Assembly (NCBI RefSeq): GCF_003024385.1
Contig: NZ_PVZN01000017.1
Location: 62,001 to 126,000 of the forward strand
Length of the DNA stretch: 64,000 nt
From: Pseudomonas sp. BBP2017
GTDB lineage: Bacteria; Pseudomonadota; Gammaproteobacteria; Pseudomonadales; Pseudomonadaceae
Direction: 5' to 3'
Shown here piece after piece: positions 17,011 to 24,304 of this stretch. The notes beneath the pieces were generated by a model. It had not been told where the DNA came from, did no database searches, and saw nothing but the letters and a program-made list of their open reading frames with translations. The first letter of the stretch is position 1; the number at the start of each line of letters is the position of its first letter. A program made the translations under genes and the position numbers.

Positions 17011-17328
17011 TCAGCTGGCGCTGACCTTGAGGCCGATCAGGCCGGTGACGATCAGCGCGACACTGGCCAGGCGCACCAGCGCCATGGACTCGCCGAACAG
17101 GATGATGCCGGCGATCACCGTGCCGACGGCACCGACACCGGTCCAGATAGCGTAAGCGGTGCCCAGCGGCAGCTCTTTCATGGCCAGGCCCAGCAGGCCG
17201 AGGCTGACAGCCATGGCCGCGACGGTCAGGACAGTGGGCAGGGGGCGGGTGAAGCCGTCTGTGTATTTGAGGCCGACGGCCCAGCCCACTTCGAACAGGC
17301 CGGCAAAAAACAGGATGATCCAGGACAT
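17011..17328 (-). CDS. sugE: SMR transporter SugE/Gdx, guanidinium exporter
   Basis: A 105-residue four-helix small multidrug resistance protein. Glu13 in AGLFEVGWAVGLKYTDGF is the conserved proton- and cation-binding residue, and the GLFEVGWAVGLKYT pattern separates SugE/Gdx from EmrE. The C-terminal IAGIILFGESM is the dimer-forming helix. The Gdx subgroup exports guanidinium. The gene sits directly behind a guanidine-II riboswitch (17350-17398), which strongly supports guanidinium as the natural substrate. It converges on the MFS-PlsC gene with only 15 bp between the stops. Confidence 0.92.
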   Translation of the reverse strand: MSWIILFFAGLFEVGWAVGLKYTDGFTRPLPTVLTVAAMAVSLGLLGLAMKELPLGTAYAIWTGVGAVGTVIAGIILFGESMALVRLASVALIVTGLIGLKVSAS

Positions 17329-17349
17329 GCGACATCTCTAGCAGTTGAT

Positions 17350-17398
17350 GGGGCCGTCCCCGAAATGTTCACGCGGTGCGTCGTGAGGCCGTCCTCAC
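17350..17398 (-). ncRNA. Guanidine-II riboswitch (mini-ykkC)
   Basis: Read on the minus strand, the leader of sugE holds two small hairpins with identical loops: GTGAGG-ACGG-CCTCAC (17398-17383) and GGGG-ACGG-CCCC (17361-17350). Two short stems each closed by an ACGR loop, about 20 bases apart and just upstream of a ribosome-binding site, define the guanidine-II class. Guanidine binding pairs the two loops and frees translation of the exporter. The architecture and the downstream gene both match the known class. Confidence 0.93.
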
Positions 17399-17453
17399 CG
17401 TGGGCAATATAGTGCCCATGTTGGATATATGGAGCAAGGCTGTGGTGGGGTAT

Positions 17454-17498
17454 ATGTCCCCGGTGGGAGCGGCGGTGCGGCGACCCCACCGGGGACAT
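17454..17498. terminator. Inverted repeat after rdgC
   Basis: ATGTCCCCGGTGGG (17454-17467) and CCCACCGGGGACAT (17485-17498) form a perfect 14-bp stem with a 17-base loop, 8 bp beyond the rdgC stop. There is no T-run, so it may stop transcription weakly or protect the 3' end of the mRNA. Confidence 0.6.
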
Positions 17499-17505
17499 GG
17501 TGGCG

Positions 17506-18426
17506 TTAGACCCCTTGCGGAATCTCTTCGCCGCCCAGTGCTTCGAACAGCGCCGGCAGGAACTCGCCGAAGGTCAGCATCATCAGGGTAAAGCTGGCAT
17601 CGAGTTGGCCCAGAGCCTCGTCGCCGCCGTCTTCTTCAGCCTGGTCCTGCAGCAGTTCTTCAAAACGCAGGCGCTTGATGACCATCTTGTCGTCGAGCAC
17701 GAACGACAGTTTGTCCTGCCAGGCCAGGGACAGCTGGGTCACCACCTTGCCGGTGCCCAAGTGCAGCTGGATCTCGTCGCTGGTCAGGTCCTGGCGTTTG
17801 CAGCGCACGATGCCGCCGTCTTCGTGGGTGTCACGCAGTTCGCATTCGTCCAGTACATAGAAGTCAGGGGCGGCCTGCTGGGTTTTGACCCAGTCAGTCA
17901 TGGTCGCGCTCGGGGCGATCTTCACGGTCACCGGACGTACCGGCAACGAACCCATCACTTCACGCAGGGTCGAGAGCAGGTCTTCGGCGCGTTTGGCGCT
18001 GGCCGAGTTGACCAGGATCAGGCCCTGCTTGGGGGCGATGGCAGCGAAGATCATCGAGCGACGGATAAAGGCGCGCGGCAGGAAGGCCTGGATGATCTCG
18101 TCCTTGATCTGGTCGCGCTCCTTTTTATAGACCTTGCGCATCTGTTCGGCTTCGATCTCGTCGATCTTCTCTTTGACCGCATCACGCACCACGCTGCCGG
18201 GCAGGATGCGTTCTTCTTTACGGGCGGCGATCAGCAGGAAGTCACCGCTGACGTGAACCAGTGGAGCATCTTCGCCTTTGCCGAACGGCGCGACGAAACC
18301 GTAAGTGGTCAACTCCTGGCTGGCGCAAGGGCGCGCCGGCTTGCTGGCCAGAGCGGTTTCCAGTGCTTCGGGATCGAACGGGACATCCTGGGTCAGGCGG
18401 TAGGTCAGCAGGTTTTTGAACCACAT
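17506..18426 (-). CDS. rdgC: Recombination-associated protein RdgC
   Basis: A 306-residue protein that matches RdgC along its length, including MWFKNLLTYRLTQD at the start, RRSMIFAAIAPKQGL in the middle and LGTGKVVTQLSLAWQDKLSF later. RdgC forms a ring-shaped dimer that binds double-stranded DNA without sequence preference and limits RecA filament growth. The start at 18426 has GGAGAGA about 7 bp upstream. It is divergent from the tRNA-Val/tRNA-Asp genes. Nothing unusual in length or codon use. Confidence 0.95.
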   Translation of the reverse strand: MWFKNLLTYRLTQDVPFDPEALETALASKPARPCASQELTTYGFVAPFGKGEDAPLVHVSGDFLLIAARKEERILPGSVVRDAVKEKIDEIEAEQMRKVYKKERDQIKDEIIQAFLPRAFIRRSMIFAAIAPKQGLILVNSASAKRAEDLLSTLREVMGSLPVRPVTVKIAPSATMTDWVKTQQAAPDFYVLDECELRDTHEDGGIVRCKRQDLTSDEIQLHLGTGKVVTQLSLAWQDKLSFVLDDKMVIKRLRFEELLQDQAEEDGGDEALGQLDASFTLMMLTFGEFLPALFEALGGEEIPQGV

Positions 18427-18536
18427 GGGGTAAATCTCTCCTCAACACATAAGGAGGGCATTATTCTCCGAGCGGACGCTTCAGGCCAAGTCCGCTAAGT
18501 CTTTGGAACGCCTGAAAATTTTTTTTAAAAAAGTGC

Positions 18537-18572
18537 TTGCCAGAGTGTTCGGTGCTCCGTAGAATGCGCGCC
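18537..18572 (+). promoter_or_regulatory. Sigma-70 promoter of the tRNA unit
   Basis: TTGCCA (18537-18542) and TAGAAT (18560-18565) are separated by exactly 17 bp and followed by a GC-rich discriminator (GCGCGCC, 18566-18572), as expected for a stringently controlled stable-RNA promoter. The first tRNA begins at 18587. Confidence 0.8.
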
Positions 18573-18586
18573 ACACCGAGATGAAA

Positions 18587-18662
18587 GGGTGATTAGCTCA
18601 GCCGGGAGAGCATCTGCCTTACAAGCAGAGGGTCGGCGGTTCGATCCCGTCATCACCCACCA
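18587..18662 (+). tRNA. tRNA-Val (anticodon TAC)
   Basis: A 76-base cloverleaf with encoded CCA. The acceptor stem GGGTGAT pairs with ATCACCC. The D arm GCTC/GAGC, the anticodon arm TCTGC-CTTACAA-GCAGA (anticodon TAC, reading GUA/GUG valine codons) and the T arm with TTCGATC are all complete. Confidence 0.97.
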
Positions 18663-18678
18663 CTTCTCAGTGTATCGC

Positions 18679-18755
18679 GCAGCGGTAGTTCAGTCGGTTA
18701 GAATACCGGCCTGTCACGCCGGGGGTCGCGGGTTCGAGTCCCGTCCGCTGCGCCA
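18679..18755 (+). tRNA. tRNA-Asp (anticodon GTC)
   Basis: A 77-base cloverleaf with encoded CCA. The acceptor stem GCAGCGG pairs with CCGCTGC. The anticodon arm CCGGC-CTGTCAC-GCCGG carries GTC for aspartate, and the T arm has GGTTCGAGTCC. It follows tRNA-Val by 16 bp and is probably cut from the same transcript. Confidence 0.97.
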
Positions 18756-18798
18756 TATTTAGCTTCCAGGGCCCACTGAACACCCGGAAGCAACAAAG

Positions 18799-18824
18799 AA
18801 AGCGACCTTAGGGTCGCTTTTTTT
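18799..18824 (+). terminator. Terminator of the tRNA unit
   Basis: AAAGCGACC and GGTCGCTTT form a 9-bp stem with a tight loop, followed directly by a run of T. It lies 44 bp after tRNA-Asp and ends the tRNA transcript before the hscC promoter. Confidence 0.92.
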
Positions 18825-18910
18825 GTTTATGGATTTCGCCCAGAATTCACCAGCATGCTGGTACGTCGCTGCTTTCTCCGTGCCAGCCCCTACTGAGCAA
18901 GAGATCAATC

Positions 18911-20602
18911 ATGCAGGATGCACGCACTTCCCCGGCGCCTTTGCTGGGTATCGACCTGGGCACCACCAACAGCCTGGTGGCTGTCTGGCGCGAGGGTCAG
19001 GCGCAACTCATTCCCAACGCCCTCGGCGATGTCCTCACCCCCTCGGTCGTCAGTCTCGATGACGACGGCAGTATTCTGGTCGGCGCGCCAGCACGTGCAC
19101 GCCTGACGACTCACCCTGAGCGCACCGTCGGCGCCTTCAAGCGCTTCATGGGCAGCGACAAAAAGCTTGAGCTTGGTGACCAGTCGTTCAGCCCGGAGGA
19201 ACTCTCGGCGTTGGTGCTCGGCGCCTTGAAGGCTGATGCTGAAGCCTTTCTCGGTTGCCCGGTGAGCGAAGCGGTTATTTCGGTGCCAGCGTATTTCAGC
19301 GACGAGCAGCGCAAGCGCACCAGCTTCGCCGCCGAGCTCGCCGGCTTGAGCGTGCAACGCTTGATCAACGAGCCAACGGCCGCGGCCATGGCCTACGGCC
19401 TGCACGAAAAGAAGTTTGAGCGCACGCTGATCTTCGATCTGGGCGGCGGTACGTTTGATGTCACGGTGCTGGAATACGCCTTGCCGCTGATTGAGGTGCA
19501 TGCCTCGACCGGTGACAACTTCCTCGGCGGTGAAGACTTTACCGCGGCGCTGCTGCAAGCCTGTTTGCAGGACTGGCAACTCAAAGCGTCGGCAGTGGTG
19601 CCGCACACCCTGGCCAGCCTTGCCGATGCCATCGAGCAGCTCAAGTGCAAACTGAGCGAGGGGGAGCAGCACCTGAACTGTGAGGTGGCCGGTGAAAACC
19701 GCCAGTGGTCGCTGGATGAAGCCCGCGCGCTGAAGATCTGGGCCGGGTTGCTGGCGCGTATCCGGGCGCCGATCGAGCAGGCGTTGCGCGACGCCCGGGT
19801 GAGCCCCAAGGACCTCGACAGTCTGGTGCTGGTGGGCGGCGCCACGCGTATGCCGGCCGTGCAACAAATGGTCGCCACCCTGTTCGGTCGCCTGCCATAC
19901 CGGCACCTGGACCCGGACACGATCGTCGCGCTCGGTGCCGCCACCCAGGCGGCATGCAAGGCCCGCGACGAGGCCATTGAAGAGCTGATCCTGACGGATG
20001 TCTGTCCGTATACGCTGGGGATCAGCGCCGCTCGCAGCGAAGAGGTCAGCGGTGTGTTTGCGCCGATCATCGAGCGCAACACGGTGATCCCGACGTCCAG
20101 GGTCAAGCGTTTCAGCAGTACCCATGCCGAGCAGAAGATGATCCGGATCGAGGTGTACCAGGGGGAGCGGCCCTGGGTTCGTGACAATATCTTTGTCGAC
20201 GCCTTCGATATTGCGCTCACGCCCAATGGCAGCATCCAGAGCCTGGATGTGCGCTTCAGCTATGACATCAACGGCCTGCTGGAGGTTGACGTGACCCTGC
20301 TCGACACCGGCAGGCAGCATAGTCACAGCATTGACCGCAGCCCCACCGGGCTTGATCCGCAGGCGCGGCAGGCCAGCCATGCGCGGCTCGCGGGGCTGAA
20401 AATCCATCCACGCGATGCGTTGCCCAACCGCACCCTGCTGGCTCGTCTGGAGCGGGCCTGGATGCAGAGCCTGGGGGATGATCGCGAACGGATCGGTAGC
20501 TGGCTGGACGACTTTTCCAGCGCCTTGGCCAGCCAGCAGCCCGAGCAGATCAGCCGTCAGCGCCAGCGCCTCAGCGAGGCACTGGAGCAACTGCGGTTCT
20601 AA
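18911..20602 (+). CDS. hscC: Hsp70-family chaperone HscC
   Basis: A 563-residue Hsp70 of the shorter HscC type (DnaK is about 640). The nucleotide-binding domain shows all ATPase signatures: GIDLGTTNSL near residue 13, LIFDLGGGTFDVTVL near 175 and VLVGGATRMPAVQ near 310. The substrate-binding domain begins near 375 (DVCPYTLGI). The C-terminal lid is short, as in HscC, and lacks the EEVD-like tail of DnaK. HscC has unusually fast, J-stimulated ATP turnover and has been linked to sigma-70 in E. coli. Here it converges, with a 4-bp overlap of stops, on a J-like protein gene and a DUF1266 gene, the same company as in E. coli (djlC, ybeU). Confidence 0.9.
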   Translation: MQDARTSPAPLLGIDLGTTNSLVAVWREGQAQLIPNALGDVLTPSVVSLDDDGSILVGAPARARLTTHPERTVGAFKRFMGSDKKLELGDQSFSPEELSALVLGALKADAEAFLGCPVSEAVISVPAYFSDEQRKRTSFAAELAGLSVQRLINEPTAAAMAYGLHEKKFERTLIFDLGGGTFDVTVLEYALPLIEVHASTGDNFLGGEDFTAALLQACLQDWQLKASAVVPHTLASLADAIEQLKCKLSEGEQHLNCEVAGENRQWSLDEARALKIWAGLLARIRAPIEQALRDARVSPKDLDSLVLVGGATRMPAVQQMVATLFGRLPYRHLDPDTIVALGAATQAACKARDEAIEELILTDVCPYTLGISAARSEEVSGVFAPIIERNTVIPTSRVKRFSSTHAEQKMIRIEVYQGERPWVRDNIFVDAFDIALTPNGSIQSLDVRFSYDINGLLEVDVTLLDTGRQHSHSIDRSPTGLDPQARQASHARLAGLKIHPRDALPNRTLLARLERAWMQSLGDDRERIGSWLDDFSSALASQQPEQISRQRQRLSEALEQLRF

Positions 20603-23280
20603 CCGTTCAAGCGCCGCAACGCAGCCTGCAGGCCCGCCTGCAAGTTGTTTTGCGCGGCGTTCACCGATGGCAGGCCGTAGCGATTGGGCAGCGGTTCACC
20701 CGGCAGGATCAGCAGCACCAGCGGCAGGAAGTGCAGGAACGGCAGCAGCGTCGCGAACAGAATCAGCGTCGGGATGCCTCGGCCCATATCGTGCAAACGA
20801 CGCAGGCTGGCACTGCCCAGCAGGCCGACGAACAGCAGGCCGAAGAGGATCTGTAACGGCATGCTCCCGGCCATCAGGGTCAACAGCGGTCCGAGGATGA
20901 TGCTGCCGATCACCTGCACGCCATAGCCCTTGCGACTCAGGCGGCTACCCAGTTTCCAGATATGCGAGGCTGGCACCGGCTGGTTGCTGGAATTGGCCAA
21001 CAACAAGCGTTCGGACCAGGACAGCAACGCCGTCATCGCGGCACGAATGCCGGTATCCATGCCTGGGAAGTCTTTGGCGCGTTGCAGCTCCTTGAGCACT
21101 TTGACCCTCGGCACACCGGCGTGACCGTAGCGCGCCAGGCTCTTCAGGGCGTCAAGCGCTGTATAGAACATCGTACTGTTGAGCAAATATTCTTCTTCGA
21201 GCACTTTGCTTGGCGGGCGTACCGGCTCGCCCTTGATCAGCCCGTTGCGAAACGGTTCGAACCAGTCCTGCGCGCAGGTCAGGTTGGCGATCTGCTGCAA
21301 TAGTTCGCGGTGCTGCTCAGCGTTCAGGCCTGGGTCGTGATACAGCACGCCACAGAGCAGCATCAGGCCGAGCATGTCGTCTTCGAAGGCGCCCGGATCG
21401 CGCTCAAGGCAGGCAAACAGCTGCGCGTTACTTGGTAGCCTGGTGCTGTCCAGCACCTGCTGGACGCTGAGCAGGCGCTGGCCCATCAACTGCTGAACCG
21501 GATCACTGTCGTCCAGCCAGCCCAGCAGCCCCTCCAGGTTGCCTTGCTCCGCTTGCAGGCGCAGCAGCACCTGCTGCAGTGGGGCAAACGGGTGATCGGC
21601 AGGGTAGGGCATGGCCAGCAAGGCGGGCGAGGTCATCGCCAGCCAACGTTCCGGCTGGTCGATCAGGGCCAGCATGAACAGGTTCTGCCGGTGCCAGGTC
21701 CACAGGCCTTCATCGGCGGGAGGGCGAGGCAGCTCGATAGCGGCCGCGGCCAGTTGCGCCTGTAGCTCAAGTGCATAAGGTGCCGGGAACATTCCGCCCG
21801 GCTTGAACGCCTCAGCCAGCCGCATCAGGCCTGTGGCCGGGTAACTGCGCACCCGGCGCATCCAGTCGCGGCACACCGGTCGCAGGTTTTTTTCGCGCAA
21901 GGCTTCGGGCAGTTGTGCCTGGGCTGAAGGATCATTGATGAAGGAGCTCAGAGCCAGGGCAAGCGGTGATTCGTTCAGCCAGCGCAGCTGTTGTGCGGCC
22001 TGGTATTGGAAACCTTCGAGGATCAAAGCATCCAGCGGATCATCGCCGGGCGCTTCGGCCATGATCTGGCGCAGCAATCCGCTGTCGCCTCGATGCAGCG
22101 CCCAGGCGTGGCGGTACAGACGCTGCAGTTGAGCGTCTTGCTGGTCTTCGAGCAGCCAGGCCAGCACAGGCTGTTCGTCATCACCGTCCATCCGCCAGTC
22201 GACAAAGGTGCCAGCAATGCCGGGCAGCCCGCTGCGCGCGGCTTCGAACCAGCGCGTCAGGGTTTCCGGGCGCTGTGCCGGGCTGCCCCAGGCCTGCGCT
22301 GGCGCTTCAAGATTGTCGGGCCAGGTGGTTACCGGCTCCAGTCGATCGAAAGCCTGGATCAGCAAGGGCAAGCGTTGTGGCTGGTGCTTGCGACACAGCT
22401 CCAGCAGCCAGCGTGCGGCCCGGGGATGTTGGTGTTCACGCCATAGGCGGGTCCAGCACTGGCGAGCGAGTTCTTCCTGGCCGCTGTCGCTGCTCTGGCA
22501 GGCCAGCATATACAGCAGGTCGAGATCGTCCGGTGCCTGGCGCTGTTGCTCGGCAACCATCGCGCAGAAGGTTTTGCTGGCGATGCCGGCCTGGCTGAAC
22601 TGCACCAGCAAGCGCTGGATAAAGGCCTCATCCGCGGGCAAGGCCATGCAGGTGTGAGTGGTGGCGAAACGTTTGTACTCGGACAGTGGCCGGTTATGGA
22701 ACAGATATTCAAGGCTACGGGTGAACCACAAGGTCTCCACCTGCGCGGCGGGCGACCAATCCTTCATCAGCGCGGTGTCGAACGGGTCCGGCTCGGCCAT
22801 GCGTTCGAGGAAGGCTTCGGCCTGTTCCGGTTGTTCCAGTTTCAGTAGCTGGCTGGACCACCCTAGGCGCGAAGCCAGCAACTGTACACAGTTGTGGGAT
22901 AACGGGCTGGTCTGCATCAGGTTGTAGAGCAGGTTCCAGCTCACCGGTTCCAGGTCATCCAGGGGCAACTGCTCAAGCTGCTCGATAAATGCTTGCCAGG
23001 CGGCGGGATCGAAGCGCCGGGCCGAATCTTCGAGCAACTGTGCGAAGGCTGCTTGAGTGCGCTCGACAGGGCCGGCCTCGACGGGCATCGGGCTTTGATC
23101 CGTCGCTGCCAGGCTCTCGTCACGGGCCAGTTGCAAGGCGGCTTCATAGGCTTGGCGCAGGGCCTGGAAGCCCTCCGGGTCGGTTTCCGGGTGGTGGTGC
23201 GGCAGGCGTGCACGATAGGCACCGCGAATGAGCTCAGGGTCGTTGGTCGGCTCAATGCCCAGGCGTATCCAGCAGCTCAT
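20599..23280 (-). CDS. J-domain-like membrane protein with C-terminal DUF805-like segment (DjlB/DjlC-related)
   Basis: An 893-residue protein. Residues 1-50 resemble a J domain (WIRLGIEPTNDPELIRGAYR...FQALRQAYEAAL), but the catalytic HPD is HPE at residues 30-32. The middle, about 70-740, is helical and Leu/Gln/Trp-rich, probably repeat-like. The end carries three hydrophobic helices (about 790-865) with RRLHDMGRG near 827, which is the signature of DUF805 membrane proteins. It is much longer than E. coli DjlB/DjlC (under 500). The start overlaps the stop of the DUF1266 gene as ATGA, so the two are co-translated. It is a likely co-chaperone for the convergent HscC; an Asp-to-Glu change in HPD may alter stimulation. 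Confidence 0.78.
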   Translation of the reverse strand: MSCWIRLGIEPTNDPELIRGAYRARLPHHHPETDPEGFQALRQAYEAALQLARDESLAATDQSPMPVEAGPVERTQAAFAQLLEDSARRFDPAAWQAFIEQLEQLPLDDLEPVSWNLLYNLMQTSPLSHNCVQLLASRLGWSSQLLKLEQPEQAEAFLERMAEPDPFDTALMKDWSPAAQVETLWFTRSLEYLFHNRPLSEYKRFATTHTCMALPADEAFIQRLLVQFSQAGIASKTFCAMVAEQQRQAPDDLDLLYMLACQSSDSGQEELARQCWTRLWREHQHPRAARWLLELCRKHQPQRLPLLIQAFDRLEPVTTWPDNLEAPAQAWGSPAQRPETLTRWFEAARSGLPGIAGTFVDWRMDGDDEQPVLAWLLEDQQDAQLQRLYRHAWALHRGDSGLLRQIMAEAPGDDPLDALILEGFQYQAAQQLRWLNESPLALALSSFINDPSAQAQLPEALREKNLRPVCRDWMRRVRSYPATGLMRLAEAFKPGGMFPAPYALELQAQLAAAAIELPRPPADEGLWTWHRQNLFMLALIDQPERWLAMTSPALLAMPYPADHPFAPLQQVLLRLQAEQGNLEGLLGWLDDSDPVQQLMGQRLLSVQQVLDSTRLPSNAQLFACLERDPGAFEDDMLGLMLLCGVLYHDPGLNAEQHRELLQQIANLTCAQDWFEPFRNGLIKGEPVRPPSKVLEEEYLLNSTMFYTALDALKSLARYGHAGVPRVKVLKELQRAKDFPGMDTGIRAAMTALLSWSERLLLANSSNQPVPASHIWKLGSRLSRKGYGVQVIGSIILGPLLTLMAGSMPLQILFGLLFVGLLGSASLRRLHDMGRGIPTLILFATLLPFLHFLPLVLLILPGEPLPNRYGLPSVNAAQNNLQAGLQAALRRLNG

Positions 23281-23975
23281 GACCAGGCATCCTCTTCCAG
23301 CGTGTCAGGGCGTTCAGGCAGGTTCAACGTCAGGTCCCACGGCAGGCTGGTGAGCAGTTCGCTGGCGCCATTGCGCAGGTTGTTGAGAATGCAGCGGTTC
23401 CAGTGTTCATCACCTTGGCGGGCGAGGTCCTGGGCCAGCTCATCGTCGCTGCTGTCGGAGCAATTCCACAGCGCCTTGCCATAGATGTAGCCCGCCAGGT
23501 AGGTGTTCCAATCGTTGTAGTAATGACGCGCGCGCAGGGCCAGGCGACCTTGCAGCCAGAGGCTTTCATCCGCGCTGACATAGCCTTTGCGCAGACCGCT
23601 GCGCAGCAGGAAGCCCATGCGTCCCAGGTCCCAGGCGCGTACGCCCCCCGGGCCACAGTCGGCCAGGGTGCGGTAGGCGAATTGGTACTGGATGCGTTGG
23701 CGCGGGTTCAATTGCTCCAGCGCGTCGTGCCATTCGCTGGGCAGGCAGCGCGCCGCTTGCCAATAGGCATTGCTGACTTCGCGGGCATGACCGTCATCGG
23801 CCATGTGCAGCATGTCCAGCAACTGTCGGCGATTGCTGATGCCCCACCATTTCTGCAGGTCCGATTCGTCATCGTCTGCCGGTTCGTAATAGGTGGCGGC
23901 GGTGTAGCTGGCGCCGTTGAGGGCGGCCATGGGCGCGGACAGGGCAAACAGCCAGTGCTGCTCTATTTCTTCCAT
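23277..23975 (-). CDS. DUF1266 protein (YbeU/YbeR-like)
   Basis: A 232-residue soluble protein with a DUF1266-like core (about 60-215): WWGISNRRQLLDMLHMADDGH, then RTLADCGPGGVRAWDLGRMGFLLRSG-type helices and YNDWNTYLAGYIYGKALW. The start at 23975 follows GGAG by 8 bp; longer upstream starts would run through untranslated leader. E. coli has the DUF1266 proteins YbeU and YbeR beside djlC, djlB and hscC, so this is the third member of a conserved HscC neighbourhood. Its biochemical role is unknown. It overlaps the downstream J-like gene by 4 bp. Confidence 0.8.
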   Translation of the reverse strand: MEEIEQHWLFALSAPMAALNGASYTAATYYEPADDDESDLQKWWGISNRRQLLDMLHMADDGHAREVSNAYWQAARCLPSEWHDALEQLNPRQRIQYQFAYRTLADCGPGGVRAWDLGRMGFLLRSGLRKGYVSADESLWLQGRLALRARHYYNDWNTYLAGYIYGKALWNCSDSSDDELAQDLARQGDEHWNRCILNNLRNGASELLTSLPWDLTLNLPERPDTLEEDAWS

Positions 23976-24079
23976 GAAAAAACTCCGGGGGGCGGTAGAG
24001 GGATGTGCGGGGCCCGACCCAAGTGGCGCGAATTGTAAAGAGCCATAGAGGTAGCAGCAAATCTGCAGTGGGCCGCCTT

Positions 24080-24174
24080 GGTGCATGCCCGCCCAAGACG
24101 GTGCAAAGATTTCGCGACAGTTTCAAGCGCAAGCCCATGGCAACGGGCTTGCGCCGTTCTGGCGCGACCCTTGC
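24080..24174 (+). promoter_or_regulatory. Sigma-54 promoter with NtrC-type half-sites, nitrate reductase gene
   Basis: TGGCGCGACCCTTGC (24160-24174) has GG and GC exactly ten bases apart, the -24/-12 signature of RpoN promoters. Upstream, GGTGCA occurs twice (24080-24085 and 24100-24105), two helical turns apart; this is one half of the NtrC dyad. Between them and the promoter lies a perfect 10-bp hairpin (24127-24154). The promoter call is firm by pattern; the NtrC sites are half-sites only. Confidence 0.72.
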
Positions 24175-24190
24175 TAATGCTTGAACATCC

Positions 24191-24279
24191 GGCAATCAAC
24201 GCAGATTGCCCCGTTCACGACAAAGGCGCCGTGTTGCTCCCGCTTGTTCTCACAAGCCGGGGCGACAGGGCGCCTTTTT
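24191..24279 (+). promoter_or_regulatory. ANTAR (NasT-type) antitermination leader of the nitrate reductase gene
   Basis: Hairpin P1 is GGCAATC-AACGCA-GATTGCC (24191-24210), a perfect stem with a six-base loop having A at 1 and G at 4. P2 is CACGAC-AAAGGC-GCCGTG (24216-24233), again with an A1/G4 hexaloop and one mismatch. P2 overlaps the left arm (GGCGCC, 24225-24230) of a large terminator that closes at 24269-24274 and is followed by TTTTT. The two folds exclude each other. This is the tandem-hairpin target of ANTAR proteins such as NasT, which lets nitrate or nitrite relieve termination. Confidence 0.85.
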
Positions 24280-24304
24280 GTTTGCGCAAGCAGGAGGTTG
24301 GCAG

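Noticed and set aside
18587..18755. Integration site of a mobile element at the tRNA genes
   Set aside because: No integrase gene and no direct repeat of a tRNA 3' end were found in the neighbourhood.
18905..20590. A 561-codon antisense frame across hscC
   Set aside because: Shadow frame; hscC on the plus strand has three Hsp70 signatures and a normal length.
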